The notes beneath the pieces are model-generated. The model was not told the origin of the DNA. It was given only the letters and a program-made list of their open reading frames with translations, and did not search any database. A stretch of DNA of 64,000 bases from Lota lota (Eukaryota; Chordata; Actinopteri; Gadiformes; Lotidae): assembly GCA_026745465.1 (NCBI GenBank), contig JACYXH010000028.1:353501-417500 (forward strand), in the 5' to 3' direction. Of this stretch, positions 53,269-64,000 are shown one piece after another (within the stretch, counting starts at the first letter, position 1; each line of letters starts with the position of its first letter). A program made the position numbers and the translations under genes.

Positions 53269-53750
53269 CACCTGCTAACCTAGGCATTGAGTGACGCTTT
53301 GATGGACGGTATAATTTGACTACTTCACAAACCCAAACGAACGGTCTCAGCAGTTTTTAACTGGCATGGAGCCCTTATAAAAGAGACAAATTCCAGCTTT
53401 CTTCGTCCACAAAGTCCCTCTACACCCTTTATGTGTTCTACAGCCAGGGTGAAACGGGTGGTTTGAGTGAAATCTGAAATGCGACTCCATTTTTATTTCA
53501 TCTTCCAGAACCCTTCAACTTGACATTTTTGTGTGACACTTGCACCATTGGCACATGGACATGTTTATTGAGAGATTAAAGATGATTTCCATCGTCATAC
53601 AGTGAATATGGCGTGTGCTTACTGTAGGAGTGTGTCTGCCAATGTGATAATCTCATAAAGTGTCAAACAGATGGATGAGTTATAATTAGCTGCCACTTCG
53701 CACAAGGTGTATTACATCTTCCCCTTATACAATTATCTCTTCTTTTGTTT
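53269..53750. other. Unique sequence, no gene recognised
   Basis: Nothing assignable. Confidence 0.45.
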
Positions 53751-54542
<792 letters not shown>

Positions 54543-54840
54543 CCACCCCAACGGCCTCTTAATGCTTAGTGCATCACCATGTGCTCCAGGGATCGGACAT
54601 TGATTCATTGACGTCTTGCCCATTTAAGGAGCTCCTTCTTCCTGGGAGAGAAGGGTTATTGGCCCGCTCCCTGGGCCCACAGGCAGGGTGAATATGAAGC
54701 CATGCTGCAGTGTATAGAGATGGCTCTAGATAAACAAGTGGGGGGGAGGCGGGGAGGTTAAGCTCCGCGGGTCAGAGTCTCATCAACTTTTCCTCCGGGC
54801 AAAGTACACACAATGTATAGGATATGTCCCTGGAACCAAT

Positions 54841-54844
<4 letters not shown>
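54543..54844. other. Unique sequence
   Basis: Nothing recognised. Confidence 0.45.
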
Positions 54845-54913
<69 letters not shown>

Positions 54914-54964
54914 TGGGCGTGCGTGTGTGTGCATGTGTGCGTGCGTGTGTGTGCGTGCGTGTGT
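54845..54964. repeat. (GT)n microsatellite with GTGC tail
   Basis: Pure GT then GTGCGTGCGTG. Confidence 0.97.
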
Positions 54965-55652
54965 ATACTGAAGCAGTGAATGTGACGGTTAATGTCACTG
55001 CTCCTATAAATAGTAGGAAGCTGTTCCAAGATCAAATGGCATCACATCAGAACGATTATTATTCATATTTGGTTTGGTTGGGTCTTCCTCCACTGATGGA
55101 GGGAAGGGTTTGGTTTGTAGATGATTTGCTTTCCTGTTAACGTTCTGACGAAGATCATGAATTGAAAACAACAGGCTAAATGCATCACCAGTGATTCTGC
55201 TGGCTTTTCCGTTGTGATTTTCCTATCCCGATACCTGCTTGACATGTTGAGCGGTGGGCTACTTTCTGTACGCAGGTGGAGGTCTCCAGCTCTAAAGCAG
55301 CCATCTCTCTACATACACAGGCCACAGGATTGATTAGACATCCTGGTTTGGGTAATCCCAGGCCTTGGTGCGTCTGCCTCCCTCCTCCTCCATCAGACCC
55401 CTCAGATAGGGACCTGATTCAACAGCTAGCCCAGGTGCTCTCTCCCCCTGTGTGGCTGTACATGTGAGGCTCTTGTTTCACATCCTAGATGAAGGTCAGA
55501 GAGCAGAGAAGCAGTTTGAGAGAAGGTAGATCTCGTGGATCATCACCTGATGCTCTGTTAGCTTCCTCTCCGCCCACAGCTGTCTCTCCCTTTCTCTTTG
55601 TTCATCCTACCCTCTCACTGGAGCTTCAGAGATGTCAAGTCCTTCCTTTTCT

Positions 55653-55707
55653 GTTCAGGTTAGACCCCCTGTTGTGAACGGAACACAACAGGGGGTCAAA
55701 CCTGAAC
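55653..55707. repeat. 24-bp hairpin, one mismatch
   Basis: GTTCAGGTTAGACCCCC..TGTTGTG (55653-55676) pairs with CACAACA..GGGGGTCAAACCTGAAC (55684-55707) across a 7-nt loop; the mismatch is in TTAGAC/GTCAAA. Confidence 0.85.
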
Positions 55708-56544
55708 GAACATGATATGGGGGGCTGACACTATCCAAACCCAACCTCCAACCTTTGACCCCAACCTCCAACCTTTGACCCCAACCTCCACGCATCCCCA
55801 GCTATGCCGACCATCGTTCCTCTTTAACCTCTACGACTGTCCTGTACTTTCTGCAGTGACTCCCGAATATCCCGTCTGTGATTGGTGGGTTGGGTTACGA
55901 TCTTAACGTACTGTTGTTCTGTGTGAAACATGGCAGAATCCACACTCAAAATGCAAGTCCTATCAAGACGGTTCCAGTCTTTATAGATGGCTTTAAGAGG
56001 CATTTGACTACAGTTAGAAGAAGGCATTCAGCCCACTGACCTCCCATCGTACCCTAGACCATCTCCCCAACCCCAGAGTCTGATTGGCTCATTAAAAACA
56101 CACAATGTATAATTGATGCACAATTATGCTAATGTGATTATATTTTCCTACCCTTTTTCCCAGCAGAATGAATGACATCATATTGAAACGTTAATTATTT
56201 ACAAGTATGGAATTGTAGATTGATAGCAGGAAAGGGACAGAGAGTTGAGGACTAAAGACAAGATGGAGGAAGGGGGGGGGGGGGGGGGGGGGTATTTGTG
56301 GCTGACCAGATTTGAATCCCAAACCAAAAGGCGTGCAGGCGGGATTCAGACCACCCAACAATCCAACACTTCAGCAGCTGACTTTGAGACGTATGTTCAT
56401 ATTATTTACTCAGTAGGTTGTGATCCATCGCTCTGTGTGATGTTCTGCTTATTTGACCTTTTAGGCCCTTTTGTCCATCACATGAAACATAGTCGATATC
56501 AACCCTCAGTCCTCCTCCTCCAGAGGTTACCCTGCAGAGGATGC

Positions 56545-56860
56545 TTTGTGATATTAAAGCAGATATATCGGTTGGCCGACTTTAATCGGCCGATATTGTT
56601 GGATATCAGCTCCTCCCCATACAGTTCACTGGTTCCTTTATCTCATGATTTATTGCATGTTGCTGGGGCCCGAAGCTTTGCTGGAGGGGGAGCAGCAACT
56701 CCCAAGGAGCTGCTCCACCCCAGGACACCACAATATATATATTGTTATTATATATGTTATTCTATATATATATATAGAATAACGACCGATATATCGATAT
56801 TGGTTATTTGTTACTCCCTAACATCGGTATCTACCCCTAAAATCCAGTATCGTCGGGCTG
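56545..56860. mobile_element. Probable dispersed fish repeat (TATCGG/CCGATA-rich) with a 28-bp AT palindrome
   Basis: ATATATCGGTTGGCCGAC, AATCGGCCGATATTG, CGACCGATATATCGATATTG and AGTATCGTCGGGCTG recur in 300 nt. This wording is familiar from short DNA-transposon remnants scattered in fish genomes, recalled without a search. A perfect palindrome at 56756-56783 (GTTATTCTATATAT and its complement) lies inside. No coding part. Confidence 0.4.
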
Positions 56861-57309
56861 TAATAACAATACTCTGTAGCTCAGCATCCGACTACGATCT
56901 GTAACTGGATAACAGTCATCTCCGTCTTTAATCAACCCTCATTCCAACACAGTGAGCCACACATTCACGTGGGCTGTTACACCAATGTAACTGCGCACTC
57001 GTATTTAATGTTAGGTCAGGGTTTCCTTCCTCCTAAAGCACGGTGAGTCACAAGCAAGCGCTGCCGTGTCTTCTCCCGGCATCGAGCGTGCCTGTCTCCC
57101 CCCCCCCCCCCCCCCCCCCCACCACCCCCTTGTGAAGCAGTGGCCACCAGTAGTATCTGCTGGCCCATCGCCATGACAACTGGACAGCCGGAGGGGTGGC
57201 AACATGACCCGCGAGATCGAATCAGGCGGCTGGGATTGGATTAGATTTGAATGAGAGGTGATTGCATCAGAGCTCCATCAGGTTTATGGGTTATTAGCCC
57301 TGGGATGAG

Positions 57310-57450
57310 GACAGGGTGGGGGCAGAGCAGGGTGGGGGCAGAGCAGGGTGGGGGCAGAGCAGGGTGGGGGCAGAGCAGGGTGGGGGCAGAGCAGGGTGGG
57401 GGCAGAGCAGGGTGGGGGCAGAGCAGGGTGGGGGCAGAGCAGGGTGGGGA
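57310..57450. repeat. 16-bp G-rich repeat (AGGGTGGGGGCAGAGC), about 9 copies
   Basis: Invariant units, each with GGG and GGGGG runs. Confidence 0.96.
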
Positions 57451-57548
57451 TGGGTGCAGGGTGAGCTGTTGAAAGAAGCTCTGAAACGCGGCCCTACCAT
57501 ATTTGTTTGGTAGATCAACATACGTAGGCCCCACTGCAAATTCATAGT

Positions 57549-59853
57549 TGCGTGCCTGTGAATGTGAGGTAGCTAGCATGGTCTGACGCGCGTCAGAGAC
57601 AGCGGGATGTAACGTGAGGTAGCTAGCATGGTCTGACGCGCGTCAGAGATACAGCGGGATGTAACGTGAGGTAGCTAGCATGGTCTGACGCACGTCAGAG
57701 ACAGCGGGATGTAACGTGAGGTAGCTAGCATGGTCTGGTGCGCGTCAGAGATAGCGGGATGTAACGTGAGGTAGCTAGCATGGTCTGGTGCGCGTCAGAG
57801 ATAGCGGGATGTAACGTGAGGTAGCTAGCATGGTCTGGTGCGCGTCAGAGACAGCGGGATGTAACGTGAGGTAGCTAGCATGGTCTGACGCGCGTCAGAG
57901 ACAGCGGGATGTAACGTGAGGTAGCTAGCATGGTCTGGTGCGCGTCAGAGATAGCGGGATGTAACGTGAGGTAGCTAGCATGGTCTGACGCGCATCAGAA
58001 AGACAGCGGGATGTAACGTGAGGTAGCTAGCATGGTCTGACGCGCGTCAGAGAGACAGCGGGATGTAACGTGAGGTAGCTAGCATGGTCTGACGCGCGTC
58101 AGAGAGACAGCGGGATGTAACGTGAGGTAGCTAGCATGGTCTGACGCGCGTCAGAGACAGTGGGATGTAACGTGAGGTAGCTAGCATGGTCTGACGCGCA
58201 TCAGAAAGACAGCGGGATGTAACGTGAGGTAGCTAGCATGGTCTGACGCGCGTCAGAGAGACAGCGGGATGTAACGTGAGGTAGCTAGCATGGTCTGACG
58301 CGCGTCAGAGAGATAGCGGGATGTAACGTGAGGTAGCTAGCATGGTCTGACGCGCGTCAGAGACAGTGGGATGTAACGTGAGGTAGCTAGCATGGTCTGA
58401 CGCGCATCAGAAAGACAGCGGGATGTAACGTGAGGTAGCTAGCATGGTCTGACGCGCGTCAGAGAGACAGCGGGATGTAACGTGAGGTAGCTAGCATGGT
58501 CTGACGCGCGTCAGAGAGACAGCGGGATGTAACGTGAGGTAGCTAGCATGGTCTGACGCGCGTCAGAGACAGCGGGATGTAACGTGAGGTAGCTAGCATG
58601 GTCTGGTGCGCGTCAGAGATAGCGGGATGTAACGTGAGGTAGCTAGCATGGTCTGACGCGCGTCAGAGACAGCGGGATGTAACGTGAGGTAGCTAGCATG
58701 GTCTGACGCGCGTCAGAGACAGCGGGATGTAACGTGAGGTAGCTAGCATGGTCTGACGCGCGTCAGAGATACAGCGGGATGTAACGTGAGGTAGCTAGCA
58801 TGGTCTGACGCGCGTCAGAAAGACAGCGGGATGTAACGTGAGGTAGCTAGCATGGTCTGACGCGCGTCAGAGAGACAGCGGGATGTAACGTGAGGTAGCT
58901 AGCATGGTCTGACGCGCGTCAGAGAGACAGCGGGATGTAACGTGAGGTAGCTAGCATGGTCTGACGCGCGTCAGAGACAGCGGGATGTAACGTGAGGTAG
59001 CTAGCATGGTCTGGTGCGCGTCAGAGATAGCGGGATGTAACGTGAGGTAGCTAGCATGGTCTGACGCGCGTCAGAAAGACAGCGGGATGTAACGTGAGGT
59101 AGCTAGCATGGTCTGACGCGCGTCAGAGACAGCGGGATGTAACGTGAGGTAGCTAGCATGGTCTGGTGCGCGTCAGAGATAGCGGGATGTAACGTGAGGT
59201 AGCTAGCATGGTCTGACGCGCGTCAGAGACAGCGGGATGTAACGTGAGGTAGCTAGCATGGTCTGGTGCGCGTCAGAGACAGCGGGATGTAACATGAGGT
59301 AGCTAGCATGGTCTGACGCGCGTCAGAGACAGCGGGATGTAACGTGAGGTAGCTAGCATGGTCTGACGCGCGTCAGAGAGACAGCGGGATGTAACGTGAG
59401 GTAGCTAGCATGGTCTGGTGCGCGTCAGAGACAGCGGGATGTAACGTGAGGTAGCTAGCATGGTCTGACGCGCGTCAGAGACAGCGGGATGTAACGTGAG
59501 GTAGCTAGCATGGTATGGTGCGCGTCAGAGAGACAGCGGGATGTAACGTGAGGTAGCTAGCATGGTCTGGTGCGCGTCAGAGAGACAGCGGGATGTAACG
59601 TGAGGTAGCTAGCATGGTCTGGTGCGCGTCAGAGAGACAGCGGGATGTAACGTGAGGTAGCTAGCATGGTCTGGTGCGCGTCAGAGAGACAGCGGGATGT
59701 AACGTGAGGTAGCTAGCATGGTCTGGTGCGCGTCAGAGAGACAGCGGGATGTAACGTGAGGTAGCTAGCATGGTCTGGTGCGCGTCAGAGAGACAGCGGG
59801 ATGTAACGTGAGGTAGCTAGCATGGTCTGACGCGCGTCAGAAACAGCAGGATG
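57549..59853. repeat. 2.3-kb array of about 50-bp units, each with a 16-bp perfect palindrome
   Basis: About 45 units of GTAACGTGAGGTAGCTAGCA, TGGTCTGACGCGCGTCAGA and a short GACAGCGGGAT. TCTGACGCGCGTCAGA is a perfect palindrome. Many units carry TCTGGTGCGCGTCAGA, which breaks only the left arm. The spacer after it varies (AGACAG, AGATAG, AGAGACAG, AAAGACAG, AGATACAG). Blocks of unit types recur, so copies spread as groups. Confidence 0.96.
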
Positions 59854-60442
59854 TTACTGTCTGGAAGAGTCTGCCTACATGATTATTTTGGCCATAGACT
59901 TTTCTTTGTAAGGTAACAGGCATTCAAGGGTTTCCACACGGTATCATCATTATTATTATTTTTAGAATTTGCGGAACAAACCATAAATAGGTAACATGTA
60001 TTTATAAATGCTAATAAAGGTTACAAACATCTTTGCTTGCATTGCACTGACTTATACATTGATCTGTACGGAAGATACAGTTTGAAACTGGTTTCAACTA
60101 CTACGTTTCTCAGTGCATAAATATACTATGATTCAGAAACAAAATTAGCTCTCCATCTCTCCCTCTCTCCCTCTCCCTTCCCCCCTATTGATTGCAGGGC
60201 CGGTCAGTATGAACAAATGACCCTATTAGTGGAACAAGGGGCTTTCACACAGCAACAGACTGCACATCCATCCAGTCAATCAGAACTGAACTGATCAGCC
60301 TCTCTCCATCGCTCCCAGAAGATTGTCAAATCCTTTACTTCCCAGACCTTCTTTCTGTTATTCTCTCTCTCCATCCTTCATTATTTTCTTTCTATTCTCT
60401 GGAAAGCCAGTGACACAGGCCATATGAATCTGTGTTTCATGC
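59854..60442. other. Unique sequence, no gene recognised
   Basis: CT-rich at 60150-60185 and 60360-60395. Nothing assignable. Confidence 0.45.
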
Positions 60443-60690
60443 CCTTGAGTCAGTACCAGTCTGTACCAGTCTGTACCATGTCTGTACCAGTCTGTACCAG
60501 TCTGTACCATGTCTGTACCAGTCTGTACCAGTCAGTACCAGTCAGTACCAGTCTGTACCAGTCAGTACCAGTCTGTACCATGTCTGTACCAGTCTGTACC
60601 AGTCTGTACCATGTCTGTACCATGTCTGTACCAGTTTGTACCTGTCAGTACCAGTCTGTACCAGTCTGTACCTGTCAGTACCAGGCCTAT
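60443..60690. repeat. 10/11-bp repeat (CAGTCTGTAC), about 23 copies
   Basis: CAGTCTGTAC, CAGTCAGTAC and the 1-nt longer CATGTCTGTAC units in irregular order. GTAC is palindromic in each. Confidence 0.95.
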
Positions 60691-61300
60691 TAGTTTGATA
60701 AGTAGTATTAGTATTAGTATAATAAGCAGGCCTATTAGTTTGATAAGTAGTATTAGTATTAGTATAATAAGTAGGCCTATTAGTTTGATAAGTAGTAGTA
60801 GTATTAGTATAATAAGCAGGCCTATTAGTTTGATAAGTAGTAGTAGTAGTAATAAGTAGGCCTATTAGTTTGATAAGTAGTAGCAGTATTAGTATGATAA
60901 CTATTCCTAGTTGTATGATAATACTAGTATTAGTAGTATTGTAGTAGTATTAGTATAAGTAGGCCTAGTATTAGTATTAGTTTAATAAGCAGGCCTATTA
61001 GTTTGATAAGTAGTAGTAGTATTAGTATAATAAGTAGGCCTATTAGTTTGATAAGTAGTAGCAGTATTAGTATGATAACTATTCCTATTTGTATGATAAT
61101 ACTAGTATTAGTAGTATTGTAGTAGTATTAGTATAAGTAGGCCTAGTAGTAGTATTAGTATAATAAGCAGGCCTATTAGTTTGATAAGTAGTAGCAGTAT
61201 TAGTATGATAACTATTCCTAGTTGTATGATAAGTACTGGTATTAGTAGTATTGTAGTAGTATTAGTATAAGTAGGCCTAGTAGTAGTATTAGTATAGACG
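60690..61300. repeat. TAGT-rich composite array (GGCCTATTAGTTTGATAAGT units)
   Basis: AGGCCTATTAGTTTGATAAG recurs eight times, followed by variable TAGTAGTATTAGTATAATAAG. From 60885 a larger unit with GATAACTATTCCTA recurs three times (about 60895, 61073, 61208). Confidence 0.92.
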
Positions 61301-61610
61301 TATTAGACATTGTTAGAAAGCTATAAAAGTCACACACCTGCCTTTTACTTATTGCTTGGTTTGCATAACGCTTGACTTCCTCCACAAGAGACAAGAGGCG
61401 GTATCAGGAAGACATAGGGACAGGAGGACCAATCAGAGCAGGAGGACAGCATCACCTGGGCCAATAGAAACCGTATAGAGCAACATCATGAAGAGCACGG
61501 CCCCTGGGCACATGGATGACTCTCATACTTAGAACCACGGGTTCATTGTCTCACCTCACTGCAGATCGCTCCACACACACCTCAAAAAGAATCCCCTGGA
61601 CATGAAAGCA
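61301..61610. other. Unique sequence
   Basis: Nothing recognised. Confidence 0.45.
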
Positions 61611-62290
61611 CAATGGGAGGTGTGGAGGTGAGGGGATGGGAGGTGTGGAGGTGAGGGGATGGGAGGTGTGGAGGTGAGGGGATGGGAGGTGTGGAGGTGA
61701 GGGGATGGGAGGTGTGGAGGTGAGGGGATGGGAGGTGTGGAGGTGAGGGGATGGGAGGTGTGGAGGTGAGGGGACGGGAGGTGTGGAGGTGAGGGGATGG
61801 GAGGTGTGGAGGTGAGGGGATGGGAGGTGTGGAGGTGAGGGGATGGGAGGTGTGGAGGTGAGGGGATGGGAGGTGTGGAGGTGAGGGGATGGGAGGTGTG
61901 GAGGTGAGGGGATGGGAGGTGTGGAGGTGAGGGGATGGGAGGTGTGGAGGTGAGGGGACGGGAGGTGTGGAGGTGAGGGGACGGGAGGTGTGGAGGTGAG
62001 GGGATGGGAGGTGTGGAGGTGAGGGGATGGGAGGTGTGGAGGTGAGGGGATGGGAGGTGTGGAGGTGAGGGGATGGGAGGTGTGGAGGTGAGGGGATGGG
62101 AGGTGTGGAGGTGAGGGGATGGGAGGTGTGGAGGTGAGGGGATGGGAGGTGTGGAGGTGAGGGGATGGGAGGTGTGGAGGTGAGGGGATGGGAGGTCAAA
62201 TCATCTGGGATGGGAGGTGTGGAGGTGAGGGGATGGGAGGTGTGGAGGTGAGGGGATGGGAGGTGTGGAGGTGAGGGGATAGCAGGTCAA
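61611..62290. repeat. 23-bp G-rich minisatellite, about 28 copies
   Basis: GGGATGGGAGGTGTGGAGGT plus GAG, nearly invariant (GGGGACGGG in three units). A 16-nt break GTCAAATCATCTGG sits at 62194-62207. Quadruplex-prone on the plus strand. Confidence 0.96.
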
Positions 62291-62705
62291 TGCTTCCTTA
62301 GCAGCATGCTGCAGGTACTCATGCTATTGTGACGTGTGTTGCATATTCTACATGAATGGGAAGAACCTGGAGGGTTTCTGATCAGACTGCGGATGTATAA
62401 AACACCCACCACTATATGTACACATACTGCTCCATGACCTGGGAGCCTGGGGGAAAAGCTCTATATGAAAGATGAAGAAAAACAACATCCACGGTGATGA
62501 ACAACCACGCTGTGAGACAGTGCAGGGGAATACTCTGTCCCCTCACACTCATGTTTCAAAGCCCCTGCACGAGTAGAGAATAAAAACATTCTGGGACTAG
62601 TAGGAGATGGATCTGACGTGCGTGTGTGTGTATCCTGCTCAATAATCTGTTTAGGAGGTGCAAAGACTGAATCCAAAGGTTTATTTTATCTTCTAAGATG
62701 CAAAA
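62291..62705. other. Unique sequence
   Basis: Nothing recognised. Confidence 0.45.
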
Positions 62706-63072
62706 ATGAAGCCCCGCTGTAGCCCTCCTAAGCCCCGCTGTAGCCCTCCTAAGCCCCGCTGTAGCCCCGCTGTAGCCCCTCTGTAGCCCCGCTGTAGCCC
62801 CTCTGTAGCCCCTCTGTAGCCCCACTGAGCCCCGCTGTAGCCCTGCTGTAGCCCCGCTGTAGCCCCTCTGTAGCCCCTCTGTAGCCCCACTGAGCCCCGC
62901 TGTAGCCCTGCTGTAGCCCCGCTGTAGCCCCTCTGTAGCCCCACTGAGCCCCGCTGTAGCCCGGCTGTAGCCCTCCTAAGCCCCGCTGTAGCCCCTCTGT
63001 AGCCCCACTGAGCCCCGCTGTAGCCCGTCTGTAGCCCTCTTAAGCCCCGCTGTAGCCCCGCTGTAGCCTCGC
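62706..63072. repeat. 11-bp repeat (GTAGCCCCGCT), about 33 copies
   Basis: GTAGCCCCGCT, GTAGCCCCTCT and GTAGCCCTCCTAA units with CCACTGAGCCCCGCT breaks recurring about every 60 nt. Confidence 0.95.
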
Positions 63073-63186
63073 TGAGCCCTGCCTCAGCATCCTATTACGT
63101 GATGCAGCGCGCTGGCACCCATTAAGAAAGGTGCTGCGGGCGTTAGGGTGGTGGTGGTGTGTGCATAATAGCTTAATGACTGGACG

Positions 63187-63223
<37 letters not shown>

Positions 63224-63508
63224 CTTTGCGGGCCCCAACGAGCCTCCACCGGTTCTGATGGATGGCTGTGGGACGGCTGCCTCATTTTCTCCCCCAGACC
63301 ATAAAGGGAGGCTGTGGGTCATTCTCAGCAGCCCACTGGTTAAACAGCCATCCATCTCTCCTCCTCCTCCTCCTCCTCCACCTCCTCACTGCAGTAAATC
63401 TCACTGCTCCTTACCCTCCCAACCTCCCTCCCTCTCTAACAATTTGTCTCCCCTCTGCTCTCTCCTCTGGAGTCGTCTTTTCTTCTGTTCTGCCGGCCTT
63501 TCATCTCA
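63073..63508. other. Unique sequence with (CA)n and (CTC)n
   Basis: (CA)n at 63190-63222 and CTCCTCCTCCTCC at 63360-63388. The stretch around 63225-63345 is GC-rich. No gene recognised. Confidence 0.5.
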
Positions 63509-63750
63509 GTGAGCGGCTCCCTGTCTGTGAGCGGCTCCCTGTCTGCTGTCTGTGAGCGGCTCCCTGTCTGCTGTCTGTGAGCGGCTCCCTGTCTGTGAGC
63601 GGCTCCCTGTCTGCTGTCTGTGAGCGGCTCCCTGTCTGCTGTCTGTGAGCGGCTCCCTGTCTCCTGTCTGTGAGCGGCTCCCTGTCTGTGAGCGGCTCCC
63701 TGTCTGTGAGCGGCTCCCTGTCTGTGAGCGGCTCCCTGTCTGTGAGCGGC
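63509..63750. repeat. GTGAGCGGCTCCCTGTCT repeat, about 11 copies
   Basis: An 18-bp core GTGAGCGGCTCCCTGTCT, alone or with a GCTGTCT extension. GAGCGGCTC is a short inverted repeat in each. Confidence 0.95.
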
Positions 63751-63847
63751 TCACACTCGAGCGGTCTAACTTAAACTCCATATAAACAGCTATGCATCAC
63801 ACAATAGTGTTACAGGCGCAAACTCTTCCTAATTCTTATATTTAAGA

Positions 63848-64000
63848 TACATCGCTGTGATCATGACATCATGTGATCATGACATCATGTGGTCATGACA
63901 TCATGTCATCATGTGATCATGACATCCTGTGATCATGACATCATGTGATCATGACATCATGTGATCATGACATCATGTGATCATGTGATCATGACATCAT
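63848..64000. repeat. CATGACATCATGTGAT repeat, running off the window end
   Basis: 16-bp units with overlapping palindromes (TGATCA, CATGATCATG-like). About nine copies are visible and the array is cut by the window edge. Confidence 0.93.

Larger units (their letters stand above)
54965..57309. other. Unique sequence with minor repeats, hairpins and homopolymers
   Basis: CCAACCTCCAACCTTTGACC recurs three times at 55738-55795. Poly-G at about 56272-56291 and poly-C at about 57098-57120. No exon was recognised. The hairpin at 55653, the palindrome at 56756 and TATCGG-type dispersed-repeat sequence (56545-56860) are listed separately. Confidence 0.45.

Overview
The window is vertebrate nuclear DNA, almost certainly from a teleost fish. 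It has a GT-AG intron/exon gene, CA/GT microsatellites, a fragment of a non-LTR retrotransposon, a palindromic MITE-like element and a short (TAACCC)n block. By adding up intervals, about 25 kb of the 64 kb is tandem repeat. This density is reminiscent of gadiform (cod-like) genomes, but the species is an inference. Nothing looks bacterial, plasmid-borne or viral.

One gene can be supported with confidence: hccs, holocytochrome c-type synthase (cytochrome c heme lyase), on the + strand. Its seven coding exons lie between 3585 and 7701 and join in frame to 277 residues. It probably has a non-coding first exon upstream. The 3' UTR contains long fold-back repeats and probably ends near an AATAAA at 8990. 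Left of the gene are a LINE reverse-transcriptase fragment (about 1985-2300), a palindromic element (2357-2523), a possible promoter stretch and a minisatellite (2885-3270).

The most notable structure in the gene is intron 6. It is 1403 nt long, of which 1384 nt is a 29-bp tandem array with no length change. The real splice acceptor of exon 7 is the truncated last unit of that array. Every full unit carries a branch-point-like TGAC, an AG-free interval and a CAG, so the array is about 47 copies of a 3' splice-site module.

From 9 to 64 kb no exon of a known protein was recognised. In human, HCCS lies between MID1 and ARHGAP6, with ARHGAP6 tail-to-tail on the other strand. The rest may therefore be intergenic or intronic to an arhgap6 orthologue. 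It alternates between arrays (units of 7, 16, 17, 20-21, 23, 26, 27, 28, 30, 36, 43, 45, 50, 53 and 65 bp, plus long CA, GA and G-rich tracts) and unique stretches. Some unique stretches are rich in homeodomain-type TAATTA/ATTA motifs and look like conserved non-coding elements. The largest arrays are a 2.07-kb heptamer array with extreme G-quadruplex potential (16537-18605), a 1.74-kb 20/21-bp array (30243-31984) and a 2.3-kb 50-bp array with a palindrome per unit (57549-59853). One weak candidate for an unrecognised small secreted-peptide gene starts at 45069, behind CCAAT and TATA-like boxes.

Nearly all long reading frames in the window are by-products of stop-free tandem repeats, not genes.
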